From contig DAOTTO010000255.1 in assembly GCA_034437895.1 (NCBI GenBank), positions 1 through 17,267 of the forward strand: a stretch of DNA of 17,267 bases, written 5' to 3'. The position numbers were made by a program, and so were the translations under genes. Numbering within the stretch: the stretch's first letter is position 1; the number at the start of each line of letters is the position of its first letter. Source of the stretch: JANRLJ01 sp034437895. GTDB lineage: Bacteria > Chloroflexota > Anaerolineae > Aggregatilineales > Phototrophicaceae. The notes beneath the pieces were generated by a model. The model saw only the letters and a list, made by a program, of their open reading frames with translations, was not told the origin of the DNA and ran no database searches. This document shows, piece by piece, positions 6,776-13,357 of the stretch.

Positions 6776-8131
6776 TCACTCTTGCGTCCCGCCGATGGTC
6801 ATGTTATCGACGCGCACTGTGGGCGCACCAATCGCACCGAAGAATGGCACCATTCGCAGATCGCTGCCGACAGCCGACACATTATTCAACAGGTCTTGTA
6901 ATGTCGTCGCAATCGTCACGCCGTTGACGGGATGCGTAAACTTGCCATCTTCGATCCACACGCCGCTTGCCGCCATCGAGCAGTCGCCGTTCACGGGATT
7001 AATACCGCCGGTTTGCATGATGCGCGTCACGTAGAGGCCGCGTTCTACCCCGCCGATAATTTCTTCTGGCGTTTGATTACCCGGTTGAATATAGAAATTG
7101 CTCACGCCTAAACGTGGCAAAGTGCGATGCGAATCGCGCTGCGCGTTGCCTGTCGATTTGACTCCAGCGCGGCGGGCGGAATAGGTGTCATAAATTACAT
7201 TCTGGAAAACACCTTCATCCACCAAACGAGTGGCGGAAGTCGGTACGCCTTCGCCATCAAATGGCGCAGACCCCATCCCGCGTTTGAGGCGCGCATTATC
7301 CAGCAGTGTTACTTTATCGCTGCCGATCTCCTGCCCCATTTTGTCGATCAAGAAGGAGCGTCCCCGCTGCATCGCGTCTGCCGTCATCGCGGCGGAAAGA
7401 TACGCCAGCAGTTCCGCCATCACAAACGGATCGAACACCACTGGTGCGACCTGCGTTTGGACGGGGATTGCGCCGAGCGTGAGCGTCGTTTTATAGGCCG
7501 CTTCCTTCCCGACACGTTCCCCACTCAGTTCATGGAAGAACGGCGACGCATCCAGCCCAAAGCCATTGGCTTGATCGCCGTTTTCGTCACGGGCAGTCGC
7601 AACGACATAGCAGAAAACGCCAGTGCGATCAAACGAAGCCGCCAGCCCACGCGAATTTGCTAAATAAAAATGCTGGAGGAAATCGCCGTAATTGCTCTGG
7701 GCATTAAACACGCGCTTATCGGTAGCGAGAGTCACTTCTTCGGCCTGTTTCGCCAGCGCAATTTTTTGATCGGTGGAGACATTTTCTAATTCAGCATCGT
7801 AAATTTCGAGGTCTTCAACGGGGATAGCCTGTGGTTCGGGCAGACCCCGAAATTCATCCGGCGTGGCGATTTGCGCCAATTCCAGCGCGGCCTGAGCGGT
7901 TTCTTCGATGGCCTTTGCCGAAAAATCGGAGGTGTAGGCATAGCCGACCTTGCCGCCATCGATCACGCGCACCCCTAAGCCTTTGCTGCCGTTACGCGCA
8001 AGCTGTTCGACTTGGCCTTGATCAACACGGATTTCTGTCTCGTAGCTATCGATAATGACGGCTTCGGCTTCCACGCCGTTTTTGGCAATTTTGCTGACGA
8101 CATCTTGTGCCAGTTGCAGGTAATCGGTCAT
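6776..8131 (-). CDS. pmbA: PmbA/TldE, non-catalytic partner of the TldD metalloprotease
   Basis: A 451-residue PmbA/TldE-family protein: an N-terminal alpha/beta domain (1 to about 130) and a C-terminal barrel domain (about 230-451) with conserved segments such as FDGEGVPTSATRLVDEG and GGINPVNGDCSMAASGVWIEDGK. It lacks the HExxxH motif found in its neighbour TldD, as expected of TldE. In studied systems TldD and TldE form a heteromeric cytoplasmic protease that degrades unfolded peptides, cleaves the microcin B17 leader and degrades the CcdA antitoxin. Here a general peptide-turnover role is the safest reading. The ATG at 8129-8131 follows AAGGACTAAAC. A 7-bp repeat array starts 2 bp upstream of the start codon. 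Gene order on the minus strand is tldD then pmbA, separated by 235 bp. Confidence 0.93.
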   Translation of the reverse strand: MTDYLQLAQDVVSKIAKNGVEAEAVIIDSYETEIRVDQGQVEQLARNGSKGLGVRVIDGGKVGYAYTSDFSAKAIEETAQAALELAQIATPDEFRGLPEPQAIPVEDLEIYDAELENVSTDQKIALAKQAEEVTLATDKRVFNAQSNYGDFLQHFYLANSRGLAASFDRTGVFCYVVATARDENGDQANGFGLDASPFFHELSGERVGKEAAYKTTLTLGAIPVQTQVAPVVFDPFVMAELLAYLSAAMTADAMQRGRSFLIDKMGQEIGSDKVTLLDNARLKRGMGSAPFDGEGVPTSATRLVDEGVFQNVIYDTYSARRAGVKSTGNAQRDSHRTLPRLGVSNFYIQPGNQTPEEIIGGVERGLYVTRIMQTGGINPVNGDCSMAASGVWIEDGKFTHPVNGVTIATTLQDLLNNVSAVGSDLRMVPFFGAIGAPTVRVDNMTIGGTQE

Positions 8132-8133
8132 GT

Positions 8134-8182
8134 TTAGTCCTTAGTTTTTAGCTAACAGCCTTTAGCGATCAGCTTTTAGGTC
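8134..8182. repeat. Degenerate 7-bp tandem repeat, seven units, upstream of pmbA
   Basis: Read on the plus strand the units are TTAGTCC, TTAGTTT, TTAGCTA, ACAGCCT, TTAGCGA, TCAGCTT and TTAGGTC, contiguous and all in phase. The first two units, read on the minus strand, supply the AAGGAC ribosome binding site of pmbA. Confidence 0.7.
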
Positions 8183-8316
8183 AAATTCTGGTTATGCAGC
8201 CTATTTCGCCTGCTTTAGAACGTCTGGTTATTCGAGATTTTCCTATAAAGTGCAATATACTGATTCTATGTCACCCATTTAATTTTCAGATGGGTTTGCA
8301 AAATTCTGTGATGCAC

Positions 8317-8358
8317 TTCTTACTCATCGCTCATTACTCAGTACTCATTGCTCATCAC
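8317..8358. repeat. Degenerate 7-bp tandem repeat downstream of tldD
   Basis: The units TTCTTAC, TCATCGC, TCATTAC, TCAGTAC, TCATTGC and TCATCAC are contiguous and in phase. They end 8 bp before the tldD stop codon. The unit consensus (TCATNRC) differs from the TTAGCNA-type arrays at 8134 and 9768, but the period is the same. Confidence 0.65.
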
Positions 8359-8366
8359 TTTTGCGC

Positions 8367-9758
8367 CTAACTATCTGTGCCGCCGACCATCGCCAGCGGA
8401 ATACGCAGCGTCGGCTGGCCTACACTGACACGCGCCGACTGACCTTTGCCGCATGTGCCTTGACCGGGATCAAGCGCGAAGTCTGTGCCGATCATATCAA
8501 TTTGTTCGAGTGTCTTGGGGCCATTTCCGGCAATCGTCGCGCCGCGCACAGGCGCTGTCAGCTTGCCATCTTCAATTAGATAGGCTTCAGTAGCGTTAAA
8601 GACATAATCGCCGCGTGCAATATCGGCCTGTCCGCCTGCCATGCTCTGGATATAAATGCCTTTCTTGACGGAACGGATGATTTCTTCCGGGTCATGCGGG
8701 CCGCCCGCAATAAACGTGTTCGTCATACGCGGCATCGGCATGTGACGGAAGCTCTGACGGCGACCATTTCCGGTTGAAGCGGCACGTCCCACGCGGCGAG
8801 CTTCGACCAAATCCCACATATAATCGACAAGAATCCCGTTTTCAATCAGGACATTCCGCGCCGCAGGTGCGCCTTCATCATCAAAGCGCAGCGAACCGCG
8901 CCGTCCGGGAATCGTGCCGTCATCATAGGCGCTGACGAGTTCATTCGCCACGCGCTGACCCACCCGTCCGGTATAAGCCGACTGGCCTTTGGTGATAAAA
9001 TCCGCTTCCATTTGATGTCCGCAGGCTTCATGGAACAACACGCCGCCCCAGCCATTGCAGACGACGACAGTCATCTCACCCGCTGGAGCCGGACGCGCAT
9101 CCAACAACCGCACAGCCGTTTCCGCCGCCAGTTTTGCGGATGCTTGCGCGTCGTTACGCTCGAACAACTCTAAGCCGATCTGACCACCAAACTGCTCACC
9201 CGCGCCTTGAATCACGCCGTCTTTTTGCGCCATGACGTTTACACCAAACTCGACAAAACTACGGTCATCCTCTGCCATCACGCCATCGGAATTAAAAATC
9301 CATACGCGGCGGCGTTCCTCATTGTAACGTGACTGCACCTGCCGGACATAGCTGCTGTAGGCACGGGCAGTTTCATCCACGCGGGAAAGAATCGCCGCTT
9401 TATCAGCAATCGTCATCTCGTTAAAGGGCTTTTCGATGGGATAATGGAGCGGGCTTTTGCGCTCGGTCAAGTCGATCACTTGCGATTTACTGCTGCCGCT
9501 TCCGGCGGCACCAGCGGCCTCGGCGGCCTTGAGCAAACTTTCTTCACTCAAATCGTCGGTATAGGCATAGGTCACGAGGTTGCCGAAAAACACCCGCACC
9601 CCTGCGCCTGTGTCCACGCCGCGCACCGCCCGTTCCAGCTTGGATTCTTCCAAACCCAACATGAGCGTCGTCGTATCTTCGACATAAACTTCAGCGAGAT
9701 CAGCGCCATTTCGCAGCGCCGCCGCCAAGACTTTATTGGCTGTTTCCTTAGAAATCAT
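8367..9758 (-). CDS. tldD: TldD zinc metalloprotease, catalytic subunit of TldD/TldE
   Basis: A 463-residue TldD-family (U62) protease. The HExxxH zinc-binding motif HEACGH is at 243-248. C436 in GTCGKGQ near the C-terminus matches the cysteine that is an additional metal ligand in E. coli TldD. Other family landmarks are GWGGVLFHE (236-244), GRRGSLRFDDEG (285-296) and MPMPRMTNTF (340-349). It acts in the cytoplasm with PmbA/TldE, where the narrow channel of the complex admits unfolded peptides only. The ATG at 9756-9758 follows AAGGAGCAAAC. Length is close to the family's usual 460-480 residues. Both flanks carry 7-bp repeat arrays. Confidence 0.95.
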   Translation of the reverse strand: MISKETANKVLAAALRNGADLAEVYVEDTTTLMLGLEESKLERAVRGVDTGAGVRVFFGNLVTYAYTDDLSEESLLKAAEAAGAAGSGSSKSQVIDLTERKSPLHYPIEKPFNEMTIADKAAILSRVDETARAYSSYVRQVQSRYNEERRRVWIFNSDGVMAEDDRSFVEFGVNVMAQKDGVIQGAGEQFGGQIGLELFERNDAQASAKLAAETAVRLLDARPAPAGEMTVVVCNGWGGVLFHEACGHQMEADFITKGQSAYTGRVGQRVANELVSAYDDGTIPGRRGSLRFDDEGAPAARNVLIENGILVDYMWDLVEARRVGRAASTGNGRRQSFRHMPMPRMTNTFIAGGPHDPEEIIRSVKKGIYIQSMAGGQADIARGDYVFNATEAYLIEDGKLTAPVRGATIAGNGPKTLEQIDMIGTDFALDPGQGTCGKGQSARVSVGQPTLRIPLAMVGGTDS

Positions 9759-9767
9759 GTTTGCTCC

Positions 9768-9857
9768 TTAGTTTTTAGCAATTAGCAATTAGCAGTTGGC
9801 TTTTAGCGATTAGGTATCAGCAATCAGCTTTTTTTCAAGGCTGATGGCTGATCGCTA
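9768..9857. repeat. Nine-unit 7-bp tandem repeat plus inverted continuation, between S9 and tldD
   Basis: Units from 9768 to 9830 are TTAGTTT, TTAGCAA, TTAGCAA, TTAGCAG, TTGGCTT, TTAGCGA, TTAGGTA, TCAGCAA and TCAGCTT, all contiguous and in phase. After a T-run and CAAG, the sequence GCTGATGGCTGATCGCTA (9840-9857) is the reverse complement of TAGCGAT...CAGCAATCAGC in the array, with one mismatch and one 7-bp unit (TAGGTAT) left out. The repeat fills almost the whole gap, supplies the AAGGAG of tldD on one side, and its last three bases are the stop codon of the S9 peptidase gene on the other. Confidence 0.75.
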
Positions 9858-11663
9858 TTCGGGTTCGTCCAACAATTGTTCTTCCAGATAATCGACGATC
9901 ATACTAAACCATTTGATGGTATTCTCGCGTCGCGTCGTCCCATGTCCTTCATTTTCATCAACGAAGTAGCGCACATCGCCGCCGTTGGCTTTAATCCGCT
10001 CGACCATCTGATCGCTCTCGGCCTGCACCACACGCGGATCCTTTGCGCCTTGCATGACCAACATGGGCGCACGAATGTTATCGACATACGTGATCGGCGA
10101 GCGCTCTACCAACAAATCATAATCCTCTTCGGGATCGCCCACCCACTGCCTCATAAAACGTCTCCAGAATGGCGGGACTGACTTCGTGAACGTGACCAAA
10201 TTAGACGGTCCGACAATATCCACGCCCACCGCCCAATACTGTGGCAGACGCGTCATGGCGCTTAAGGTAGCGAATCCGCCGAAGCTGCCGCCATAGATAG
10301 CGATGCGGTTGCTATCCACCCAATCCAAACTACGCAGATACAGCGCGGCGTGTTCAATATCCTTTAATTCCGCGCCGCCCCAATCCCGATGGATCAATTT
10401 CTGATAGCTGATGCCGTAACCCGTGCTGCCGCGAATATTAGGCGCAAGGATGCCAAATCCCCGACTGAGCATGTATTGATAAAAGCCGTTGTAGTTGTAC
10501 ATGGGACGCTCTTGCGCTTCTGGCCCCCCGTGAATCGACAAAATGACAGGGAAAACGCCGTCGCCTTTGGGCTTATACAGCCACGCGGGGATATTGCGCC
10601 CATCATGCGTCGGATAGCTAATCAATTCCGGCTCGACCAAATCCGCTGGATCAATCCCGCCGAGCATACTTTGACCAAGGCGCGGCATATCGCTTGTCTT
10701 CAGATCGACCTCATACAAATTTGCGGCTTCACCCGGACGGACGTAAATTAATGCGAGACGTGTGCCATCCGGTGATAAATCCATCGCGTTAACCACCCCT
10801 AAAGGCAGTAAGGGGACATAAATCGCTTCCCCCGTCTTTAAATTTTTGCCATAAAGTTTGGATGCCCCATCTTCATTCTGCGCCCAAATCATCACCTCCC
10901 GGTTTTTGGAAACCGTGACATTTTCAATATCATGATCCGGCGTGAGGAACCACTCCCATTTGCCTGCCGCGAGTTTATAGAAACCCATCCCCGTAAACTC
11001 ACGTCCCTGATTCGTCAGCAGGTAAAAGCCACTGCCATCCGCCGCCCAAGGCCCCGGTAGAAACACAATATCGCCTTCGTGAGCGGTTGCATTGGTGGCT
11101 TCCCCTGAGTCAATATCGTATACGTAGATGTCCTGATCGGTGTTGATGCGGAAATCGACAAACAGCAAGCGCTTGCCATCCGGCGACCAACTCGCGGGAA
11201 AATTAACACCGCCTTCTTTTATCCGTCGCAATTCACCGCTGGTCATATCGTGCAAGATCAAATCCATGTCGGACGGGCTGCGATCATTCGCACAGTAGGC
11301 CAGCATTTTGCCATCTGGCGAAAATTCACCCACGTTATATTGTGAATCGAGTTTTTGTGTCAGCGGCGTAGGCCAGCCACCCAGCACACTTGTGAGATAG
11401 AGTTGATGCTGCTCATCACCGTTCTGATCGGCCTGAATCACAATCTGCTGCCCATCGGGCGACCATGCAACAGCGCGGACGGTATTGTCGGTATAGCTCG
11501 TGAGTTGATGCGGGATTCCACCGCCAGAAGGCACCGTCCAGAGGTTAAATTGTCCGGTAGCGTTATTGGCATGAGCGATGTGCTTGCCATCAGGGGAATA
11601 GGCCACAAAAGGCGCGTAAAGGCGTGTGGCAGCAAACTGTTCAAAACGGTACTTTCTGGTCAA
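9855..11663 (-). CDS. S9-family serine peptidase (prolyl oligopeptidase/acylaminoacyl peptidase type)
   Basis: A 602-residue protein. The N-terminal beta-propeller (1 to about 340) carries WD40-like SPDG repeats: YSPDGKHIA (22-30), WSPDGQQIV (67-75), FSPDGKMLA (114-122), WSPDGKRLL (159-167) and LSPDGTRLA (296-304). The alpha/beta-hydrolase domain (about 345-602) has HGGPEAQ (378-384, oxyanion region), the nucleophile S460 in GGSFGGFA, D542 in GAKDPRV and H574 in NEGHG. The family cleaves short peptides admitted through the propeller. No signal peptide is seen, so it is probably cytoplasmic. The start is a TTG at 11661-11663 with AGGAG 9 nt upstream, and a strong promoter lies about 50 bp upstream. 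Dipeptidyl versus acylaminoacyl specificity is not determined. Confidence 0.93.
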   Translation of the reverse strand: MTRKYRFEQFAATRLYAPFVAYSPDGKHIAHANNATGQFNLWTVPSGGGIPHQLTSYTDNTVRAVAWSPDGQQIVIQADQNGDEQHQLYLTSVLGGWPTPLTQKLDSQYNVGEFSPDGKMLAYCANDRSPSDMDLILHDMTSGELRRIKEGGVNFPASWSPDGKRLLFVDFRINTDQDIYVYDIDSGEATNATAHEGDIVFLPGPWAADGSGFYLLTNQGREFTGMGFYKLAAGKWEWFLTPDHDIENVTVSKNREVMIWAQNEDGASKLYGKNLKTGEAIYVPLLPLGVVNAMDLSPDGTRLALIYVRPGEAANLYEVDLKTSDMPRLGQSMLGGIDPADLVEPELISYPTHDGRNIPAWLYKPKGDGVFPVILSIHGGPEAQERPMYNYNGFYQYMLSRGFGILAPNIRGSTGYGISYQKLIHRDWGGAELKDIEHAALYLRSLDWVDSNRIAIYGGSFGGFATLSAMTRLPQYWAVGVDIVGPSNLVTFTKSVPPFWRRFMRQWVGDPEEDYDLLVERSPITYVDNIRAPMLVMQGAKDPRVVQAESDQMVERIKANGGDVRYFVDENEGHGTTRRENTIKWFSMIVDYLEEQLLDEPE

Positions 11664-11713
11664 GTTGGGGACTCCTGAGATGTCTATTTTATTTTATTTA
11701 AATGCTTGAAGTT

Positions 11714-11742
11714 ATCCTATCGTATTCTTTTCCGGGTGTCAA
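11714..11742 (-). promoter_or_regulatory. Sigma-70-type promoter of the S9 peptidase gene
   Basis: On the minus strand a consensus -35, TTGACA (11737-11742), is followed after 17 bp by TAGGAT (11714-11719). The predicted start of transcription, near 11707, gives a leader of about 44 nt containing the AGGAG ribosome binding site. A second TTGACA at 11755-11760 lies 18 bp further upstream and has no matching -10 box. Confidence 0.65.
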
Positions 11743-11814
11743 TTTTTTAAAGAGTGTCAAGGTAAAAGTGACAAGTTTTTAGTGCTTTATCCGATAAAGC
11801 AAATGAAAATCATC

Positions 11815-12046
11815 ACCACAAAGGGCAAAATCACAAGAATTTATACCAATTTACAATTAAATATGTACTATCTGGTTTGCGCCGCCAGACGTTGAAACGT
11901 CCAGCTTTCGAAAAGCCAAGCCTGCTAAAGAGGCTGAAAACAGCGCCTTCAGTGCGCTTGGCACTTTGGCAGCCTGATGCTTGAGCATCTGGCGGATTCT
12001 CCGTGTTAATTTATTAAAGTGCATAAATTCTTGGTGTCTTGGTGGT
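11815..12046. repeat. 232-bp element with ACCAC...AAGAATTTAT inverted ends
   Basis: The left end 11815-11844 starts ACCACAAAGGGC and finishes ACAAGAATTTAT. The right end 12023-12046, read in reverse complement, is ACCACCAAGACACC followed by AAGAATTTAT. The outer ACCAC and inner AAGAATTTAT parts match, with a gap between them. The right end has the GGTGTCTTGGTGGTTCAA form of the repeat family seen at 5985-6048 and 6606-6678. The element encloses the structured core at 11882-11995. It has no ORF worth calling. Confidence 0.55.
11882..11995. ncRNA. Candidate structured RNA or DNA element with nested hairpins
   Basis: A closing stem, CCGCCA (11882-11887) with TGGCGG (11990-11995), encloses in order: GACGT-tgaa-ACGTC (11888-11901); GCTTT-cga-AAAGC (11904-11916); a stem GCCAAG (11915-11920) with CTTGGC (11957-11962) that itself surrounds AGCCT/AGGCT (11919-11935) and AGCGC/GCGCT (11942-11958); and GATGC-ttga-GCATC (11976-11989). 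Some adjacent stems share one or two bases and cannot all form fully together. The strand is not decided: both flanking genes are on the minus strand, and the S9 promoter lies downstream of it, so it is not in that mRNA leader. A palindromic mobile repeat is the main alternative. No known RNA family was recognised. Confidence 0.4.
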
Positions 12047-12090
12047 TCAAATTCTCCAATTATCCTTCTCACTTTCAACTTGTCACTGCT

Positions 12091-13113
12091 CTAATATCCA
12101 TGCTCACGATTCAGCCGATTCAGCAAAGGTCGCCCGTCGAGATAATGCCGCAGATTCTCGATGAAAATATCCGCCGCCTTTTGATGATACTGCGATGTAT
12201 TGCCGGAGACATGCGGACTAAGGATGACGTTTTCTAGGTTCCAAAGCGGACTCGTAGTAGGTAACGGTTCTTCTTCAAACACATCCAGCGCCGCCCCTGC
12301 AATTTTTTGCGCGGCTAAGGCCGAAATCAAAGCGGCTTCATCCACCACCGCGCCCCGCGCCACGTTAATCAGCACAGCGGTCTTTTTCATCGCATTCAGG
12401 ATTTCCTCGTTCACGACATGGCGAGTCTTATCCGTCAACGGCATAAGCACAACCAGATAATCACAGTCCCGCGCCATCGTCGCCAGCGCTTCCGGCGGAT
12501 AGAGACGCTCTGGGATGTCGCCGGTGGGATCGCCCGTGCCGGGGATATAGTACCCTTCGTCGTCCGTCGTGCGGATGAGATCGCGCTTGGTCGCCAGCAC
12601 TTTCATGCCGAAGGCTTGCGCCAGCCGCGCCAATTCACGCCCGATGCTGCCATAGCCTGCAATCCCCAACGTCAGGCCGCGTAAAGCGTGAGGCCGGAAG
12701 ATTTCATGCGGCTTTTCCGGCCATTTGACCTGCGCCTGATATTTAAGCATCGTCGGGATTTTATACATAAACGCCAGCATCATCCCCATGCAAAATTCGG
12801 CGATTTGCACACTGTGGAGTCCACTGGCAGAGGTGACTTCAATATCTTCCGCCTGCACAATCGGGCGATTCAAGATTCCGTCCACCCCTGCATAATGTAC
12901 CTGAATCCAGCGCAGACGCGGCGCTTGTTTCGGGTCGGGGAAGGCGCGAATGGTATACAGCACTTCGGTTTCTGCCCACACCGATTCGGAGATATCGGGA
13001 AAGTGCTTTTCGACCTGTAAGCGCGGCGAGACATCGCGCAATTGCTGAATCAGCGCGTCATCAAAATCCGCAGCGACAGTCACGCGAATGGGTTGTTTAT
13101 TTGCTTCAGCCAT
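12091..13113 (-). CDS. D-isomer-specific 2-hydroxyacid dehydrogenase
   Basis: A 340-residue NAD(P)-dependent oxidoreductase. The nucleotide-binding Rossmann motif is GYGSIG (153-158). Catalytic residues are R253 (NVARGAVVDE), E282 (VFEEEPLP) and H301 (SPHVSGNT), the usual Arg-Glu-His set of the family, which interconverts 2-keto acids and D-2-hydroxy acids in the cytoplasm. Between the binding motif and the catalytic part is an extended loop at about 181-208 (RTTDDEGYYIPGTGDPTGDI and following residues), where the family normally reads a shorter turn after the cofactor-selecting strand. The substrate (glyoxylate, hydroxypyruvate, phosphoglycerate-like) is not assignable. The start is the ATG at 13111-13113 with AAAGG 6 nt upstream; a GTG two codons earlier overlaps that site. 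Repeat elements flank the gene on both sides. Confidence 0.9.
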   Translation of the reverse strand: MAEANKQPIRVTVAADFDDALIQQLRDVSPRLQVEKHFPDISESVWAETEVLYTIRAFPDPKQAPRLRWIQVHYAGVDGILNRPIVQAEDIEVTSASGLHSVQIAEFCMGMMLAFMYKIPTMLKYQAQVKWPEKPHEIFRPHALRGLTLGIAGYGSIGRELARLAQAFGMKVLATKRDLIRTTDDEGYYIPGTGDPTGDIPERLYPPEALATMARDCDYLVVLMPLTDKTRHVVNEEILNAMKKTAVLINVARGAVVDEAALISALAAQKIAGAALDVFEEEPLPTTSPLWNLENVILSPHVSGNTSQYHQKAADIFIENLRHYLDGRPLLNRLNREHGY

Positions 13114-13135
13114 AATCACCCTTTATTTAAGCTAA

Positions 13136-13336
13136 GGATTAAACGCAACAGCGCGAAGGACGCTAAGAATCGCAAAGAAATAGATTTAGGACGCACAAAA
13201 AATGATGCTTAACAGTGCAAGCGCTATTATAACGTAGCCTTGTCAAGTCAGCCGTGTTAAATTAACCACACTACCATCTATCAAGATAACATTGCTTTGT
13301 GAACCTTTGCGCTCTTTGCGTCTTTGCGTTTAATCT
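13136..13336. repeat. 201-bp element with 42-bp imperfect inverted ends in the fabI upstream region
   Basis: The left arm 13136-13177 (beginning GGATTAAACGCAA) and the reverse complement of the right arm 13295-13336 (beginning AGATTAAACGCAA) match at 31 of 42 positions without gaps. The arms carry the CGCAAAGRNGCAAAG variant of the ACCACAAAG repeat family. The 117-bp centre is A/T-rich and holds TATAAT and TTGACA boxes on the minus strand. The element fills the gap between two divergent genes, so promoters for both probably lie in or next to it. Confidence 0.7.
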
Positions 13337-13357
13337 TTATTTTCAGGAGTCATCATC

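Larger units (their letters stand above)
11664..12090. other. 427-bp gene-free region: promoter, stem-loop and structured element
   Basis: From right to left: the 3' flank of the dehydrogenase gene; a 232-bp element with inverted ends (11815-12046) enclosing a structured core (11882-11995); a short perfect stem-loop, GCTTTAT-ccg-ATAAAGC, at 11784-11800; two TTGACA boxes (11755-11760 and 11737-11742), the second being the -35 of the S9 promoter; and an A/T-rich leader to the TTG start at 11663. No credible protein-coding frame is present. Confidence 0.6.

Noticed and set aside
6776..9758. TldD/PmbA as part of a modified-peptide (microcin-like) cluster
   Set aside because: No cyclodehydratase, radical SAM, lanthipeptide or exporter gene and no leader-core precursor is present; the pair is widespread as housekeeping genes.
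9768..9857. CRISPR-like array
   Set aside because: The units are 7 bp long, contiguous and degenerate, with no spacers.
11857..12078. 73-codon minus-strand frame across the structured element
   Set aside because: Its codons are simply a reading of the repeat arm and the hairpins, there is no ribosome binding site, and the strong symmetry of the DNA explains the sequence better than coding.
13226..13246. TTGACA and TATAAT on the minus strand upstream of the dehydrogenase gene
   Set aside because: Both boxes are perfect but are only 9 bp apart, too close for a sigma-70 promoter. TATAAT may still act as a -10, but with no suitable -35 it was not called.
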